Assembly: GCA_945950065.1 (NCBI GenBank)
Contig: CAMFGQ010000008.1
Span: 1-22,237 of the forward strand
Direction: 5' to 3'
Source: an uncultured Clostridia bacterium
Lineage (GTDB): Bacteria; Bacillota; Clostridia; Peptostreptococcales; Acidaminobacteraceae
DNA: 22,237 nucleotides
Positions within the stretch are counted from its first letter, which is position 1; each line of letters starts with the position of its first letter. The position numbers were made by a program, and so were the translations under genes. The notes under the pieces were generated by a model, which saw only the letters and a program-made list of their open reading frames with translations, made no database searches and was not told the origin of the DNA. Positions 7,592-14,432 of this stretch are shown piece by piece.

Positions 7592-8189
7592 TCGAGAAAA
7601 CTTTCTACAACAATATCGAAAAAATCTACTCTTTTCCAATGAAGAACTTCGCCAAGAGGCAGCTTCTATAGGTGTTAGTGTCCTGAGTGATGAAGTGGGG
7701 GAGTTTATCTCCTTTTACCTCAGAGGAAAAGAAATCAATGAGATTGTGGAGATCGGAAGTGGAGTAGCTTACTCTACTACGCTTCTCCACCTTCTTTTTC
7801 CTAAAGCCAATTTAGTCAGCTTAGAACGCTATGAACCTCGTTATGAGATGGCGAAAAAGAATCTTGTCTCGGAGCAGGTTAACTTTCTTCTAGAAGATGG
7901 AGAAGACTATCTCAGAAGAAGAAAGAAAAGAATTGATATTCTCTTTCTCGATGGCTCTAAACCCCATTACATCCATTTCTTAGAGCTTGCTCTACCCATG
8001 ATGCAAATGGGGGCTTTACTCATAGCTGACAACATCTTTGGCAGGGGTCTAAGCTATGAAAAGAACATTGATCGTCGGCATAAAACCCTTCAAAAGCGTA
8101 TGAGTGCCTTTCTAGAGCTGGTTTTTGAAGAGTTTCATGCTACACTACTTCCTCTTGATGATGGACTGCTGATTGCAGAAAGGAAATAA
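7584..8189 (+). CDS. trmR: TrmR-type SAM-dependent O-methyltransferase (tRNA 5-hydroxyuridine methyltransferase)
   Basis: Class I SAM methyltransferase of the COMT-like family, 201 residues. The SAM motif I VEIGSGVAYST is at 55–65, followed by the acidic motif LERYEP (80–85) and the metal/catalytic region DILFLDGSKPHY. In Bacillus, TrmR (YrrM) methylates 5-hydroxyuridine at tRNA position 34 to 5-methoxyuridine, and the gene lies between mltG and the U32 genes that make the hydroxyl group. The same order here makes TrmR the best call. I chose ATG 7584 because AGGAAG lies 9 nt upstream and the N-terminus (MNSRENFLQQYRK) fits the family; extending to 7497 would merely run through the mltG tail. 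It ends directly before the next ATG. Confidence 0.85.
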   Translation: MNSRENFLQQYRKNLLFSNEELRQEAASIGVSVLSDEVGEFISFYLRGKEINEIVEIGSGVAYSTTLLHLLFPKANLVSLERYEPRYEMAKKNLVSEQVNFLLEDGEDYLRRRKKRIDILFLDGSKPHYIHFLELALPMMQMGALLIADNIFGRGLSYEKNIDRRHKTLQKRMSAFLELVFEEFHATLLPLDDGLLIAERK

Positions 8190-9407
8190 ATGAAGATTGA
8201 ACTACTTGCCCCTGCTGGGGATTTAGAAAAATTACGCTATGCACTGACCTATGGTGCAGATGCCGTTTACATGGCTGGAGAAAGCTTTGGCCTTCGCGTC
8301 CAGTCCAAAAACTTCTCTCTAGACGAGATGAAGCAGGGACTTGCTTTTGCAAAAAGCCTGAATAAAAAGGTTTATCTTGTGTTGAACATCATTCCTCACA
8401 ATGAGGATCTAGATAAACTGCGTGAGTATTTGGAAAGCATTCGTGAGTTGAACTTCGATGCTTACATCCTCTCTGATCCTGCTATCCTTCTTTTAGTCAA
8501 AGAAGTGCTAGGGGATGTGGAGATTCATCTCAGCACCCAAGCCAACACCACCAATGCTCTTTCTGCCCGTTTCTGGCATGCCCAAGGTGTAAAACGAGTC
8601 ATTCTTGCTAGGGAACTTTCCCTTGTAGAGATTAAAGAGATTGTGGATGCAAATCGTGATCTTGATCTAGAATTTGAAGTCTTCATTCATGGTGCTATGT
8701 GCATTTCATATTCAGGAAGATGTCTAATCAGCAACTACCTAACTGGACGTGACGCCAATCAAGGTGACTGTGCTCAGTCCTGTCGCTGGTCTTATCATCT
8801 TATGGAAGAAAAACGCCCTGGTGAATATCTGCCTGTTGTTGAAGATGAACGAGGAACCTATCTTTATAACAGTAAGGACCTTTGTGCATCAGATCTACTG
8901 AAGGAAATTCTTGATACAGGTGTGGTCAGCTTAAAAATTGAAGGAAGAAATAAGTCCATCTATTATGTGGCTTCCATTGTAAGAGCTTATCGAAAAGCAA
9001 TTGATGACTTACTGGAAAAGGGAACCTACGATAAAGAAGAAATCTTCAGTGAAATCGACAAGGTCTCCCATCGCGACTTCACCCAAGGTTTCTTCCTGCG
9101 AAAGCCTACAGAAGAAGATCAGCTCTATAATGCCCGTGAATTTACACGAAAAACTGATTTTTTAGGTGTCGTCCTTGATTATGACCCAGTCAAAAAACTG
9201 GTTAAAGTACAACAACGCAATAAATTCGTCCAAGGAGATCAGGTGCAGTTTATTGGACCTGGTTTTAAGGAAGTGGATCTACTCATCGATAGAATCTACA
9301 CCGAAGAGGGTGAGCTGGTCACCGAAGCACCTCATCCAGAGCAGATCCTTTATCTTCCCTGTGAAGAAGAGCTTTCTCCTATGGATTTAATGCGTAAAGA
9401 CAGATAG
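8190..9407 (+). CDS. trhP: U32-family protein, TrhP-type (tRNA U34 5-hydroxylation)
   Basis: U32 family protein of 405 residues. Once called a collagenase-like peptidase, this branch is now known from E. coli (YegQ/TrhP) and Bacillus (YrrN/YrrO) to support prephenate-dependent hydroxylation of tRNA U34. The N-terminus LLAPAGDLEKLRYALTYGADAVYMAG is a TIM-barrel-like start. The U32 signature lies near 165–198, with four cysteines likely to bind an Fe-S cluster (C171, C178, C194, C198). A beta-rich C-terminal domain begins near 320. It starts 1 nt after the trmR stop, with AGAAAGGA upstream, so hydroxylase and methylase are made together. Bacillus has two adjacent U32 genes; only one is present here. 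No hairpin terminator follows it. Confidence 0.88.
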   Translation: MKIELLAPAGDLEKLRYALTYGADAVYMAGESFGLRVQSKNFSLDEMKQGLAFAKSLNKKVYLVLNIIPHNEDLDKLREYLESIRELNFDAYILSDPAILLLVKEVLGDVEIHLSTQANTTNALSARFWHAQGVKRVILARELSLVEIKEIVDANRDLDLEFEVFIHGAMCISYSGRCLISNYLTGRDANQGDCAQSCRWSYHLMEEKRPGEYLPVVEDERGTYLYNSKDLCASDLLKEILDTGVVSLKIEGRNKSIYYVASIVRAYRKAIDDLLEKGTYDKEEIFSEIDKVSHRDFTQGFFLRKPTEEDQLYNAREFTRKTDFLGVVLDYDPVKKLVKVQQRNKFVQGDQVQFIGPGFKEVDLLIDRIYTEEGELVTEAPHPEQILYLPCEEELSPMDLMRKDR

Positions 9408-9413
9408 CTTTTA

Positions 9414-9443
9414 TTGTATCCCTTCTTTCATTTGTGGTAGAAT
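9414..9443 (+). promoter_or_regulatory. Predicted sigma-A promoter with extended -10
   Basis: The short gap after the U32 gene contains TAGAAT at 9438–9443 preceded by TG (TGGTAGAAT), an extended -10 element. A weak -35, TTGTAT at 9414–9419, is 18 nt upstream. Transcription would start near 9450, giving a leader of about 20 nt before the GTG at 9471. No terminator precedes it, so read-through from the upstream unit is also likely. Confidence 0.55.
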
Positions 9444-9460
9444 GGGCATAGAATAGTGAA

Positions 9461-9465
9461 GGAGG
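9461..9465 (+). promoter_or_regulatory. Ribosome binding site deciding the M24 peptidase start
   Basis: GGAGG lies 5 nt before the GTG at 9471. A second in-frame GTG at 9456 lies upstream of this site and has no site of its own, and it would leave almost no leader from the predicted promoter, so 9471 is preferred. Confidence 0.75.
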
Positions 9466-9470
9466 CCTTT

Positions 9471-10529
9471 GTGAGATTAAAGCAGATAAGAGAAGAAATG
9501 AAGAAACGCTCCTTAGACGGAGTTATCTTCTATAAACCCGAGAATCGTTTTTATGTCAGTGGTTTTACTGGAAGCACTGGCTATGCAGTGATTCTACCTG
9601 AACGAGCTCTTTTCGTAACGGATTTTCGTTACATAAGCCAATCCACCAATGAGTGTAAAGGATTTAGTATTGAAGAGATCAGTGCTCAGAGGGGAATAGG
9701 GGATGTACTGAACGACTATGGAGTGAAACGATTAGGCTTTGAAGATGATTTTATGACCGTAGAAGCCTATGAAAGCCTTAAGAAAAAGTTTCAAGGTGAG
9801 CTGGTTCCCATGAAGCGCCTTATTGAACCATTACGCCAAATTAAGAGTGAAGAAGAAGCAGAGATGATGCGTAAAGCCCAGTCCATTGCTGATGAAACCT
9901 TTGCTCATTTACTGGAGTTTATTAAACCAGGCATGACAGAACGTCAGGTGTATTTGGAACTGGTCAGTGATTTAAGAAGACGTGGAGCAGAAGGGGAGTC
10001 CTTCTCTGCCATTGTCGCATCGGGAGAGCGAGGAAGCTTACCCCATGCAGCCCCAACAGATAAAGTCATTGAAGAAGGGGATCTCTTAACGCTAGACTTT
10101 GGATGTATCTATAAAGGATACTGCTCTGATATGACCCGCACCATCTGTGTGGGTAAAGCCAATGAGCGCCAAAAAGAAATCTACAACATTGTTCTCAAAG
10201 CTCAAAAAGCTGCCCTAGAAGCCATTAAACCCGGTGCCGTCTGCAAGGATATCGACAAAATCGCACGGGACATCATTACTGAAGCAGGATATGGTGACAA
10301 TTTTGGTCATGGTCTAGGTCATGCAGTGGGCCTTGAAGTCCATGAAAATCCCCGTCTCAATTCCATTGATGATTCCGTGTTAGAAGCGGGTATGGTAGTA
10401 ACAGATGAACCAGGTATTTATATTCCTGGCTTTGGTGGTGTCCGCATCGAGGACATTGTACTGGTTACCGAGGATGGGAAAGAAGTTCTTTCTTCGTCAC
10501 CCAAAGAGTTGATTGAACTGGAAGTTTAG
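9471..10529 (+). CDS. Xaa-Pro aminopeptidase / dipeptidase family protein (M24B)
   Basis: Cytoplasmic metallopeptidase of 352 residues that removes residues next to proline from peptides. The N-terminal creatinase-like domain spans about 1–125 and the pita-bread catalytic domain about 130–352. All five metal ligands are visible: D209, D220, H284, E313 and E327, with H291 in the VHE motif as the expected proton shuttle. Aminopeptidase P and prolidase activity cannot be separated by eye, so no symbol is given (Bacillus homologue YqhT). The GTG start at 9471 is set by GGAGG at 9461–9465. The gene has its own predicted promoter and lies 8 nt before efp, a pairing widely conserved in Bacillota. 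Confidence 0.93.
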   Translation: MRLKQIREEMKKRSLDGVIFYKPENRFYVSGFTGSTGYAVILPERALFVTDFRYISQSTNECKGFSIEEISAQRGIGDVLNDYGVKRLGFEDDFMTVEAYESLKKKFQGELVPMKRLIEPLRQIKSEEEAEMMRKAQSIADETFAHLLEFIKPGMTERQVYLELVSDLRRRGAEGESFSAIVASGERGSLPHAAPTDKVIEEGDLLTLDFGCIYKGYCSDMTRTICVGKANERQKEIYNIVLKAQKAALEAIKPGAVCKDIDKIARDIITEAGYGDNFGHGLGHAVGLEVHENPRLNSIDDSVLEAGMVVTDEPGIYIPGFGGVRIEDIVLVTEDGKEVLSSSPKELIELEV

Positions 10530-10537
10530 GAGGTAGT

Positions 10538-11095
10538 ATGATTTCCGCAAACGATTTTAGAAAAGGGATAACCTTTGAAATTGACGGCCAACCCTATGTT
10601 GTCGTAGATTTTCAACATGTTAAGCCCGGAAAGGGTGCCGCCTTTGTGCGTACCACCTATCGCAACATCATTACAGGAGCCACCCGTGAGGAAGCATTCA
10701 ATCCTTCGGATCGCTTCAATCGTGCTCGCATTGAGAAGAAAAACATGCAATACCTCTACAATGACGGTGCAAACTACATCTTTATGGACAATGAAACCTA
10801 TGAACAACTTGAACTCTCCAATGAGCAAGTTCAGGATGTTATGATGTATGTACGAGAAAATGATTCTGTGGATGTGCGCTTCTACGATGGGCGAGTCATC
10901 GATGTGGAAGCTCCCAACTTTGTGGAGCTTGAAATCGTCGAGGCTGAGCCAGGTGTTCGTGGAGATAGCGCTTCCAATATCACCAAAAAAGCGACTCTTG
11001 AAACAGGAGCCGTGGTCAATGTTCCACTCTTTGTCAATGTCGGTGACACAGTAAAAGTCGATACAAGGACAGGCGAATACCTGTCAAGGAAGTAA
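10538..11095 (+). CDS. efp: Translation elongation factor P
   Basis: Three-domain tRNA-mimic of 185 residues that binds ribosomes stalled on consecutive prolines and promotes peptide bond formation. Domain I is a KOW-like barrel with the tip loop HVKPGKGAAF; the tip Lys is K32, the residue that carries the modification in Bacillus. Domains II and III follow, ending in the conserved GDTVKVDTRTGEYLSR. A perfect AGGAGGT lies 3 nt upstream of the ATG. No EF-P modification gene is next to it. Co-expression with an Xaa-Pro peptidase links translation of proline-rich proteins with breakdown of proline peptides. Confidence 0.98.
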   Translation: MISANDFRKGITFEIDGQPYVVVDFQHVKPGKGAAFVRTTYRNIITGATREEAFNPSDRFNRARIEKKNMQYLYNDGANYIFMDNETYEQLELSNEQVQDVMMYVRENDSVDVRFYDGRVIDVEAPNFVELEIVEAEPGVRGDSASNITKKATLETGAVVNVPLFVNVGDTVKVDTRTGEYLSRK

Positions 11096-11108
11096 TCTGG
11101 AGGGAAAG

Positions 11109-11450
11109 ATGAGCTATATCCGTGAAAAAGTTAATTTTCTACAAGGTTTTGCAGAAGGTCTAGAATTAGACATAGAGAAAAAAGAAACCAAACTAATCCT
11201 TGGAATCTTGGATCTACTCGATGAAATGAGCTATTTACTTGATGAACTGGATGAAGAAGTTTTTGAACTGGATCAAGTCATCGAAGCCATGGATGAGGAC
11301 TTAGCCGATCTTGAAATTGACTTCTATGATCTTGAAGATGATGCTTATTATTTAGATGATGAAGACGATTTCGATTTTTACACTCTAGATTATGATGATG
11401 AAGAGTATGACGAACTCTTTGACGAAGAACTAGAAGAAGACAAAGAATAG
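11109..11450 (+). CDS. Highly acidic CD1247 N-terminal-domain family protein
   Basis: Acidic protein of 113 residues, function unknown. Residues 1–75 match a small helical domain I recall from Clostridia as the CD1247 N-terminal domain (pattern: YIREKVNFLQGFAEGL, then ETKLILGILDLLDEM, then a DLADLEIDFYD motif). The last 49 residues contain 27 Asp/Glu, several Tyr/Phe and a single Lys, and look disordered. There is no cysteine, whereas I recall homologues with a C-terminal zinc-ribbon; if that is right, this copy has lost it. GGAGGG lies about 4 nt before the ATG. It is the last gene before a strong terminator, and efp lies directly upstream as in other Clostridia. Acidity alone does not show a function. 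Confidence 0.82.
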   Translation: MSYIREKVNFLQGFAEGLELDIEKKETKLILGILDLLDEMSYLLDELDEEVFELDQVIEAMDEDLADLEIDFYDLEDDAYYLDDEDDFDFYTLDYDDEEYDELFDEELEEDKE

Positions 11451-11458
11451 ACTTCATT

Positions 11459-11496
11459 GAGGCTTTTTCCATGAGTGGAAGAGGCCTCTTTTTTTT
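11459..11496 (+). terminator. Rho-independent terminator after the efp unit
   Basis: The arms at 11459–11471 (GAGGCTTTTTCCA) and 11476–11488 (TGGAAGAGGCCTC) form a 13-bp stem with two G·U pairs and a TGAG loop, followed by eight T at 11489–11496. It starts 9 nt after the stop of the acidic gene. This is the only strong terminator I see in the window. Confidence 0.95.
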
Positions 11497-11504
11497 GGTA
11501 TACT
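11496..11504 (+). promoter_or_regulatory. Predicted extended -10 promoter for the asp23–nusB unit
   Basis: TGGTATACT places a TG motif one base before a near-consensus -10 (TATACT, 11499–11504), directly at the end of the terminator T-run. The -35 region would fall in the 3' arm of the hairpin and does not resemble TTGACA, so the extended -10 must carry recognition. A start near 11511 gives a leader of about 22 nt before the GTG at 11533. Confidence 0.55.
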
Positions 11505-11532
11505 AAAGGAAGCAACTACCTAGGAGGTAAAT

Positions 11533-11877
11533 GTGGAAAAAGTATTCTTAACAAAACAAGGTAGCCTCAGCATTAGCAACGAGGCCATCACCACCATGAT
11601 CTCGTTAGCAGCAACCGAGGTTGAAGGTGTAGTCCTTGTTAAACACGATATCGCAGGACAAATTATGAACTTCTTAAAGGGCCTGCCACAGTCTGGTATT
11701 AGCCTAGAAGAGCATCTTGAGGGATTAAGCCTAAGCCTTAGCCTCGTCATCAAAAAAGGCTATAAACTCACTGACCTTGCCCTTCAAGTCCAAGAAAATG
11801 TAAAGAACGCCCTAGAGACCATGCTACACATTTCGGTTTCTCAGATTAATTTACGTATTGTAGGCATTGAAGAATGA
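11533..11877 (+). CDS. Asp23/Gls24 family protein (YqhY-like, DUF322)
   Basis: Small protein of 114 residues in the Asp23/Gls24 family. Family members are linked to cell-envelope stress, and Bacillus YqhY is encoded next to nusB and has been tied to fatty-acid synthesis control. The family core is seen in SNEAITTMISLAATEVEGVVLV near the N-terminus and the late LTDLALQVQENVKNALETM helix. No signal peptide or membrane segment is present. It starts with GTG, set by AGGAGGT at 11522–11528; the ATG two bases earlier is in another frame. In many clostridia, spoIIIA genes lie just upstream; here a terminator and promoter do. It overlaps nusB by 4 nt (ATGA). Confidence 0.9.
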   Translation: MEKVFLTKQGSLSISNEAITTMISLAATEVEGVVLVKHDIAGQIMNFLKGLPQSGISLEEHLEGLSLSLSLVIKKGYKLTDLALQVQENVKNALETMLHISVSQINLRIVGIEE

Positions 11878-12281
11878 CACGTAGAGCTACACGGCAGAGA
11901 TTGATGCAGTGGTTCTATTCCTCAGATATGCAAAAATCCCTGGATCAAATCTCAAAAGGATTTCCTCTGGATGAGATCAAAAAGGATAGGGAAAAGAACT
12001 ATGCTCTAGATCTCTTAGAAGCCTACGAAGAACATCATGTTTTTATTGATGAGCTCATAAACTCTTTGAGTCATTCTTGGCCACTGGAGCGCATGGGTAG
12101 AGTTGACCTTGCTCTTTTGCGCCTTGCAGCAACAGAAATTTACTATCTTGATGATATCCCCGTGGAGGTATCGATTTCTGAAGCAATGGAACTCTCTAAG
12201 CGTTATTCTACAGAGGAATCAACGGCTTTTATAAATGGAATCCTAGGCAGTGTCGTGGAGAAAAAAGATGAACAGGCTTAG
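11874..12281 (+). CDS. nusB: Transcription antitermination factor NusB
   Basis: All-helical RNA-binding protein of 135 residues that, with NusE (S10), binds boxA and supports antitermination of rRNA operons. The family features are an N-terminal RRATRQRLMQWFY helix, the RMGRVDLALLRLAATEI segment, and the signature IPVEVSISEAMELSKRY followed by FINGILG. The start overlaps the previous stop by 4 nt, and its end overlaps xseA by 14 nt. The folD gene that separates nusB and xseA in Bacillus is absent here. Confidence 0.97.
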   Translation: MTRRATRQRLMQWFYSSDMQKSLDQISKGFPLDEIKKDREKNYALDLLEAYEEHHVFIDELINSLSHSWPLERMGRVDLALLRLAATEIYYLDDIPVEVSISEAMELSKRYSTEESTAFINGILGSVVEKKDEQA

Positions 12282-13440
12282 TGTATCTCAGCTGAATCTT
12301 CTGATCTCTCGTGAATTATCCCTTTCACCTCGCCTTAGCCATGTTGAAGTAGAGGCTGAAGTGGGGAGGCTGACCAAGCACGGAAGTGGTCATTATTATT
12401 TTACAATTAAGGACCATTTTTCTTCCATTGATTGTGTGATGTTCCGTGGCAATGTGGAAAAGAACCCCTATGATTTCCAAGAAGGAGATCGTGTCCTGCT
12501 ACATGGACGCATCTCTCTCTACGATAAAACAGCACGATTACAGTTTTATGTACAGCGCGTGGAGCCCCTAGGTGAAGGGGCACTTTTACGTGCCTTTTAT
12601 GCGTTGAAAGACCAATTTGAAGAAGAAGGTCTCCTTGACCCCCTTCGTAAACGATCCCTTCCTCGCTTACCCAGAAGCATTGCTCTTCTTACCTCTGCTA
12701 CGGGAGCAGCAAGAGAAGACTTTATGAAGGTCCTGCTTGAACGGAATCCCTTTTGTGAGATTAAACTCTATCCTGTAGCTGTCCAGGGAGAAGCTGCAGT
12801 GGACAGCATCCTTGCAGCCCTAGATCAGGTAGAAGAAGAGGATGTTCTTGTCCTCACAAGGGGCGGTGGTAGCTATGAAGATCTCGCCATCTTTAATGAC
12901 GAGATGCTCTGCAGAAAACTTGCAGCTTCACAGGTTCCCACACTCTGTGCCATTGGTCATGAGATTGACTTTACCTTGGCTGAACTTGTTGCAGACCGTA
13001 GGGGTGCGACCCCAACTGAAGCTGCTCAACTAGTCAGTGAGGATGTACAGACTTCTCTCAGAAGTCTGATGCATCGTATCGATCTCCATGGTAAAAGGCG
13101 CCAACTTGAACTGGAGAAAGAGGCACTGCTTCTTGGTAGAAGTCTCCAATTTATGAAAAATCGACTTGAACAAGCCCTTCTTGATACAGGAAGAGAGCTT
13201 TTTGACTATAAGGATAAGCTTCATCTACTCCTTGAAGACCGTATAAGAAACGAAAAGGAGCAGATGGAACAATTGATGCGAAGAATCCATGGATACAATC
13301 CCAAGGAGATCCTTGCTCGAGGCTATGTAGCTGTAGAACAAAAGGGATGGATTCGAAAAAAAGAAGATGTACAACCAGGAGGGCTCAAGCTACACTTTGT
13401 TGATGGAGTCCTAGAAGTGGAGACCAAAGATGAACTATAA
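12268..13440 (+). CDS. xseA: Exodeoxyribonuclease VII large subunit
   Basis: Catalytic subunit of Exo VII, which degrades single-stranded DNA together with several XseB copies. An OB-fold nucleic-acid-binding domain covers about 1–100, followed by the catalytic domain with ALLTSATGAAREDF, the LTRGGGSYEDL motif, and the highly conserved GHEIDFTLAELVADRRGATP beginning at about 230 (H231, D234). A charged helical region follows. At 390 residues it is at the short end of the family (400–450). I chose ATG 12268, since GGAG lies 7 nt upstream; a GTG at 12250 has no site. The start lies within the nusB 3' end, and its stop is inside the start of xseB. Confidence 0.96.
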   Translation: MNRLSVSQLNLLISRELSLSPRLSHVEVEAEVGRLTKHGSGHYYFTIKDHFSSIDCVMFRGNVEKNPYDFQEGDRVLLHGRISLYDKTARLQFYVQRVEPLGEGALLRAFYALKDQFEEEGLLDPLRKRSLPRLPRSIALLTSATGAAREDFMKVLLERNPFCEIKLYPVAVQGEAAVDSILAALDQVEEEDVLVLTRGGGSYEDLAIFNDEMLCRKLAASQVPTLCAIGHEIDFTLAELVADRRGATPTEAAQLVSEDVQTSLRSLMHRIDLHGKRRQLELEKEALLLGRSLQFMKNRLEQALLDTGRELFDYKDKLHLLLEDRIRNEKEQMEQLMRRIHGYNPKEILARGYVAVEQKGWIRKKEDVQPGGLKLHFVDGVLEVETKDEL

Positions 13441-13606
13441 AGAAAAAATGAAACGTATGGAAGAAATCGAAGAACTCCTAACCGGTGCTTTGCCACTGGA
13501 TGAAGCTCTTGAACTCTATGAAGAAGCCTTAGATCACTATAAAGAACTACAAGCTTACTACAAAGAGATGGAGGAACGCTTTGATCACCTTACGAGCGAG
13601 AATTGA
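13430..13606 (+). CDS. xseB: Exodeoxyribonuclease VII small subunit
   Basis: Accessory subunit of Exo VII, 58 residues, forming two helices that pack on the XseA C-terminal region. The XseB signature is clear: a first helix with MKRMEEIEELLTGALPLDEAL, in which the short loop GALPLDEAL is diagnostic, then a second helix LYEEALDHYKELQAYY. GGAG at 13419–13422 lies 7 nt before the ATG. It overlaps xseA by 11 nt and ispA by 26 nt. The length is below the usual 70–80, with the shortening at the N-terminus, but both helices are intact. Other possible starts (Met 7 or Met 10) lie downstream and lack a comparable site. Confidence 0.93.
   Translation: MNYKEKMKRMEEIEELLTGALPLDEALELYEEALDHYKELQAYYKEMEERFDHLTSEN
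13570..13574 (+). promoter_or_regulatory. Ribosome binding site supporting a TTG start for ispA
   Basis: GGAGG lies inside xseB, 6 nt before the TTG at 13581. The next in-frame Met is codon 28 and would delete the first helix of IspA, so the TTG is the best start. Confidence 0.75.
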
Positions 13607-14432
13607 AGAAACCCTAGAGAAGCTCCTTGGCGAAAAGGTCAGTGGTGAGCTCTATGATGCCATGGCCTACTCCTTACTTTCAGGAGGAAAACGTGTTCGT
13701 CCTCTTCTGTATCTTTTGCATCTTTCTGAATTCCAGCAGCCTACAGAGGAAGACTTTGCTTTTGCTGCTACCATTGAAATGATCCACTGCTACTCACTCA
13801 TTCATGATGATCTTCCAGCCATGGATGATGATGATTTGCGCAGGGGAAAGCCTACCAACCACAAAGTCTATGGTGAAGCCATGGCCATTTTGGCTGGAGA
13901 TGCACTCCTGAATCTAGCTTATGAAATCTGCTTTGATCTGGCTGAAAAAGATCCCGTCTTTATTCAATTAGGAAAAGCCCTATCAGAAGCCGCAGGCGGC
14001 TCAGGTATGATCTATGGTCAAGTCCTTGATATGCTCTATGAAGGTAAGAAGATGACGGAGAGTCAACTTTATAGTATGCTTCGTGGAAAAACAGGCGGCC
14101 TTATTGCCCTACCTATCCTTGCTGCGGCCATAAGATCAAATCGTCCTGACAAGAGCCTAGAGTTCTGGACTAAGATGGGCTATGAACTTGGACTCGCTTT
14201 TCAAGTCAAGGATGATCTCCTGGATCGGGATTCTACTGCTGAAGTTTTGGGTAAAACTCCAGGTAAAGATGCAAAAGCCCAGAAGAATTCCTTCGTTGAA
14301 TTCTATGGCTATGAATCTGCACAAGAGCAGTATCAGCACATGGTTCAAGGAATCTTTAGTCAGCTGGACATGCTCTCCAAAGATAAAACCATTGAAGAGT
14401 TCTATAAAGCTCTTCTTGAAAGGAAATACTGA
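13581..14432 (+). CDS. ispA: Polyprenyl (farnesyl/geranyl) diphosphate synthase
   Basis: Short-chain trans-prenyltransferase of 283 residues that condenses IPP with allylic diphosphates to give FPP (possibly GGPP), which feeds undecaprenyl phosphate and quinone-like products. SGGKRVRP (34–41) binds IPP. The first Asp-rich motif, DDLPAMDDDDLRRGKP, is at 76–91, with the insert typical of bacterial FPP synthases, and the second, DDLLD, is at 211–215. The start is TTG with GGAGG at 13570–13574, lying 26 nt inside xseB. The stop overlaps the dxs ATG by 1 nt, so the first step of isoprenoid synthesis and the chain elongation step are co-expressed. Confidence 0.95.
   Translation: MITLRARIEETLEKLLGEKVSGELYDAMAYSLLSGGKRVRPLLYLLHLSEFQQPTEEDFAFAATIEMIHCYSLIHDDLPAMDDDDLRRGKPTNHKVYGEAMAILAGDALLNLAYEICFDLAEKDPVFIQLGKALSEAAGGSGMIYGQVLDMLYEGKKMTESQLYSMLRGKTGGLIALPILAAAIRSNRPDKSLEFWTKMGYELGLAFQVKDDLLDRDSTAEVLGKTPGKDAKAQKNSFVEFYGYESAQEQYQHMVQGIFSQLDMLSKDKTIEEFYKALLERKY

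Noticed and set aside
9408..9437. Terminator after the U32 gene
   Set aside because: No stem-loop with a T-run could be drawn in the gap, so only a promoter is called there.
10617..10844. Second plus-strand frame inside efp
   Set aside because: It overlaps the unmistakable EF-P coding sequence in another frame and lacks an RBS and recognisable domains.
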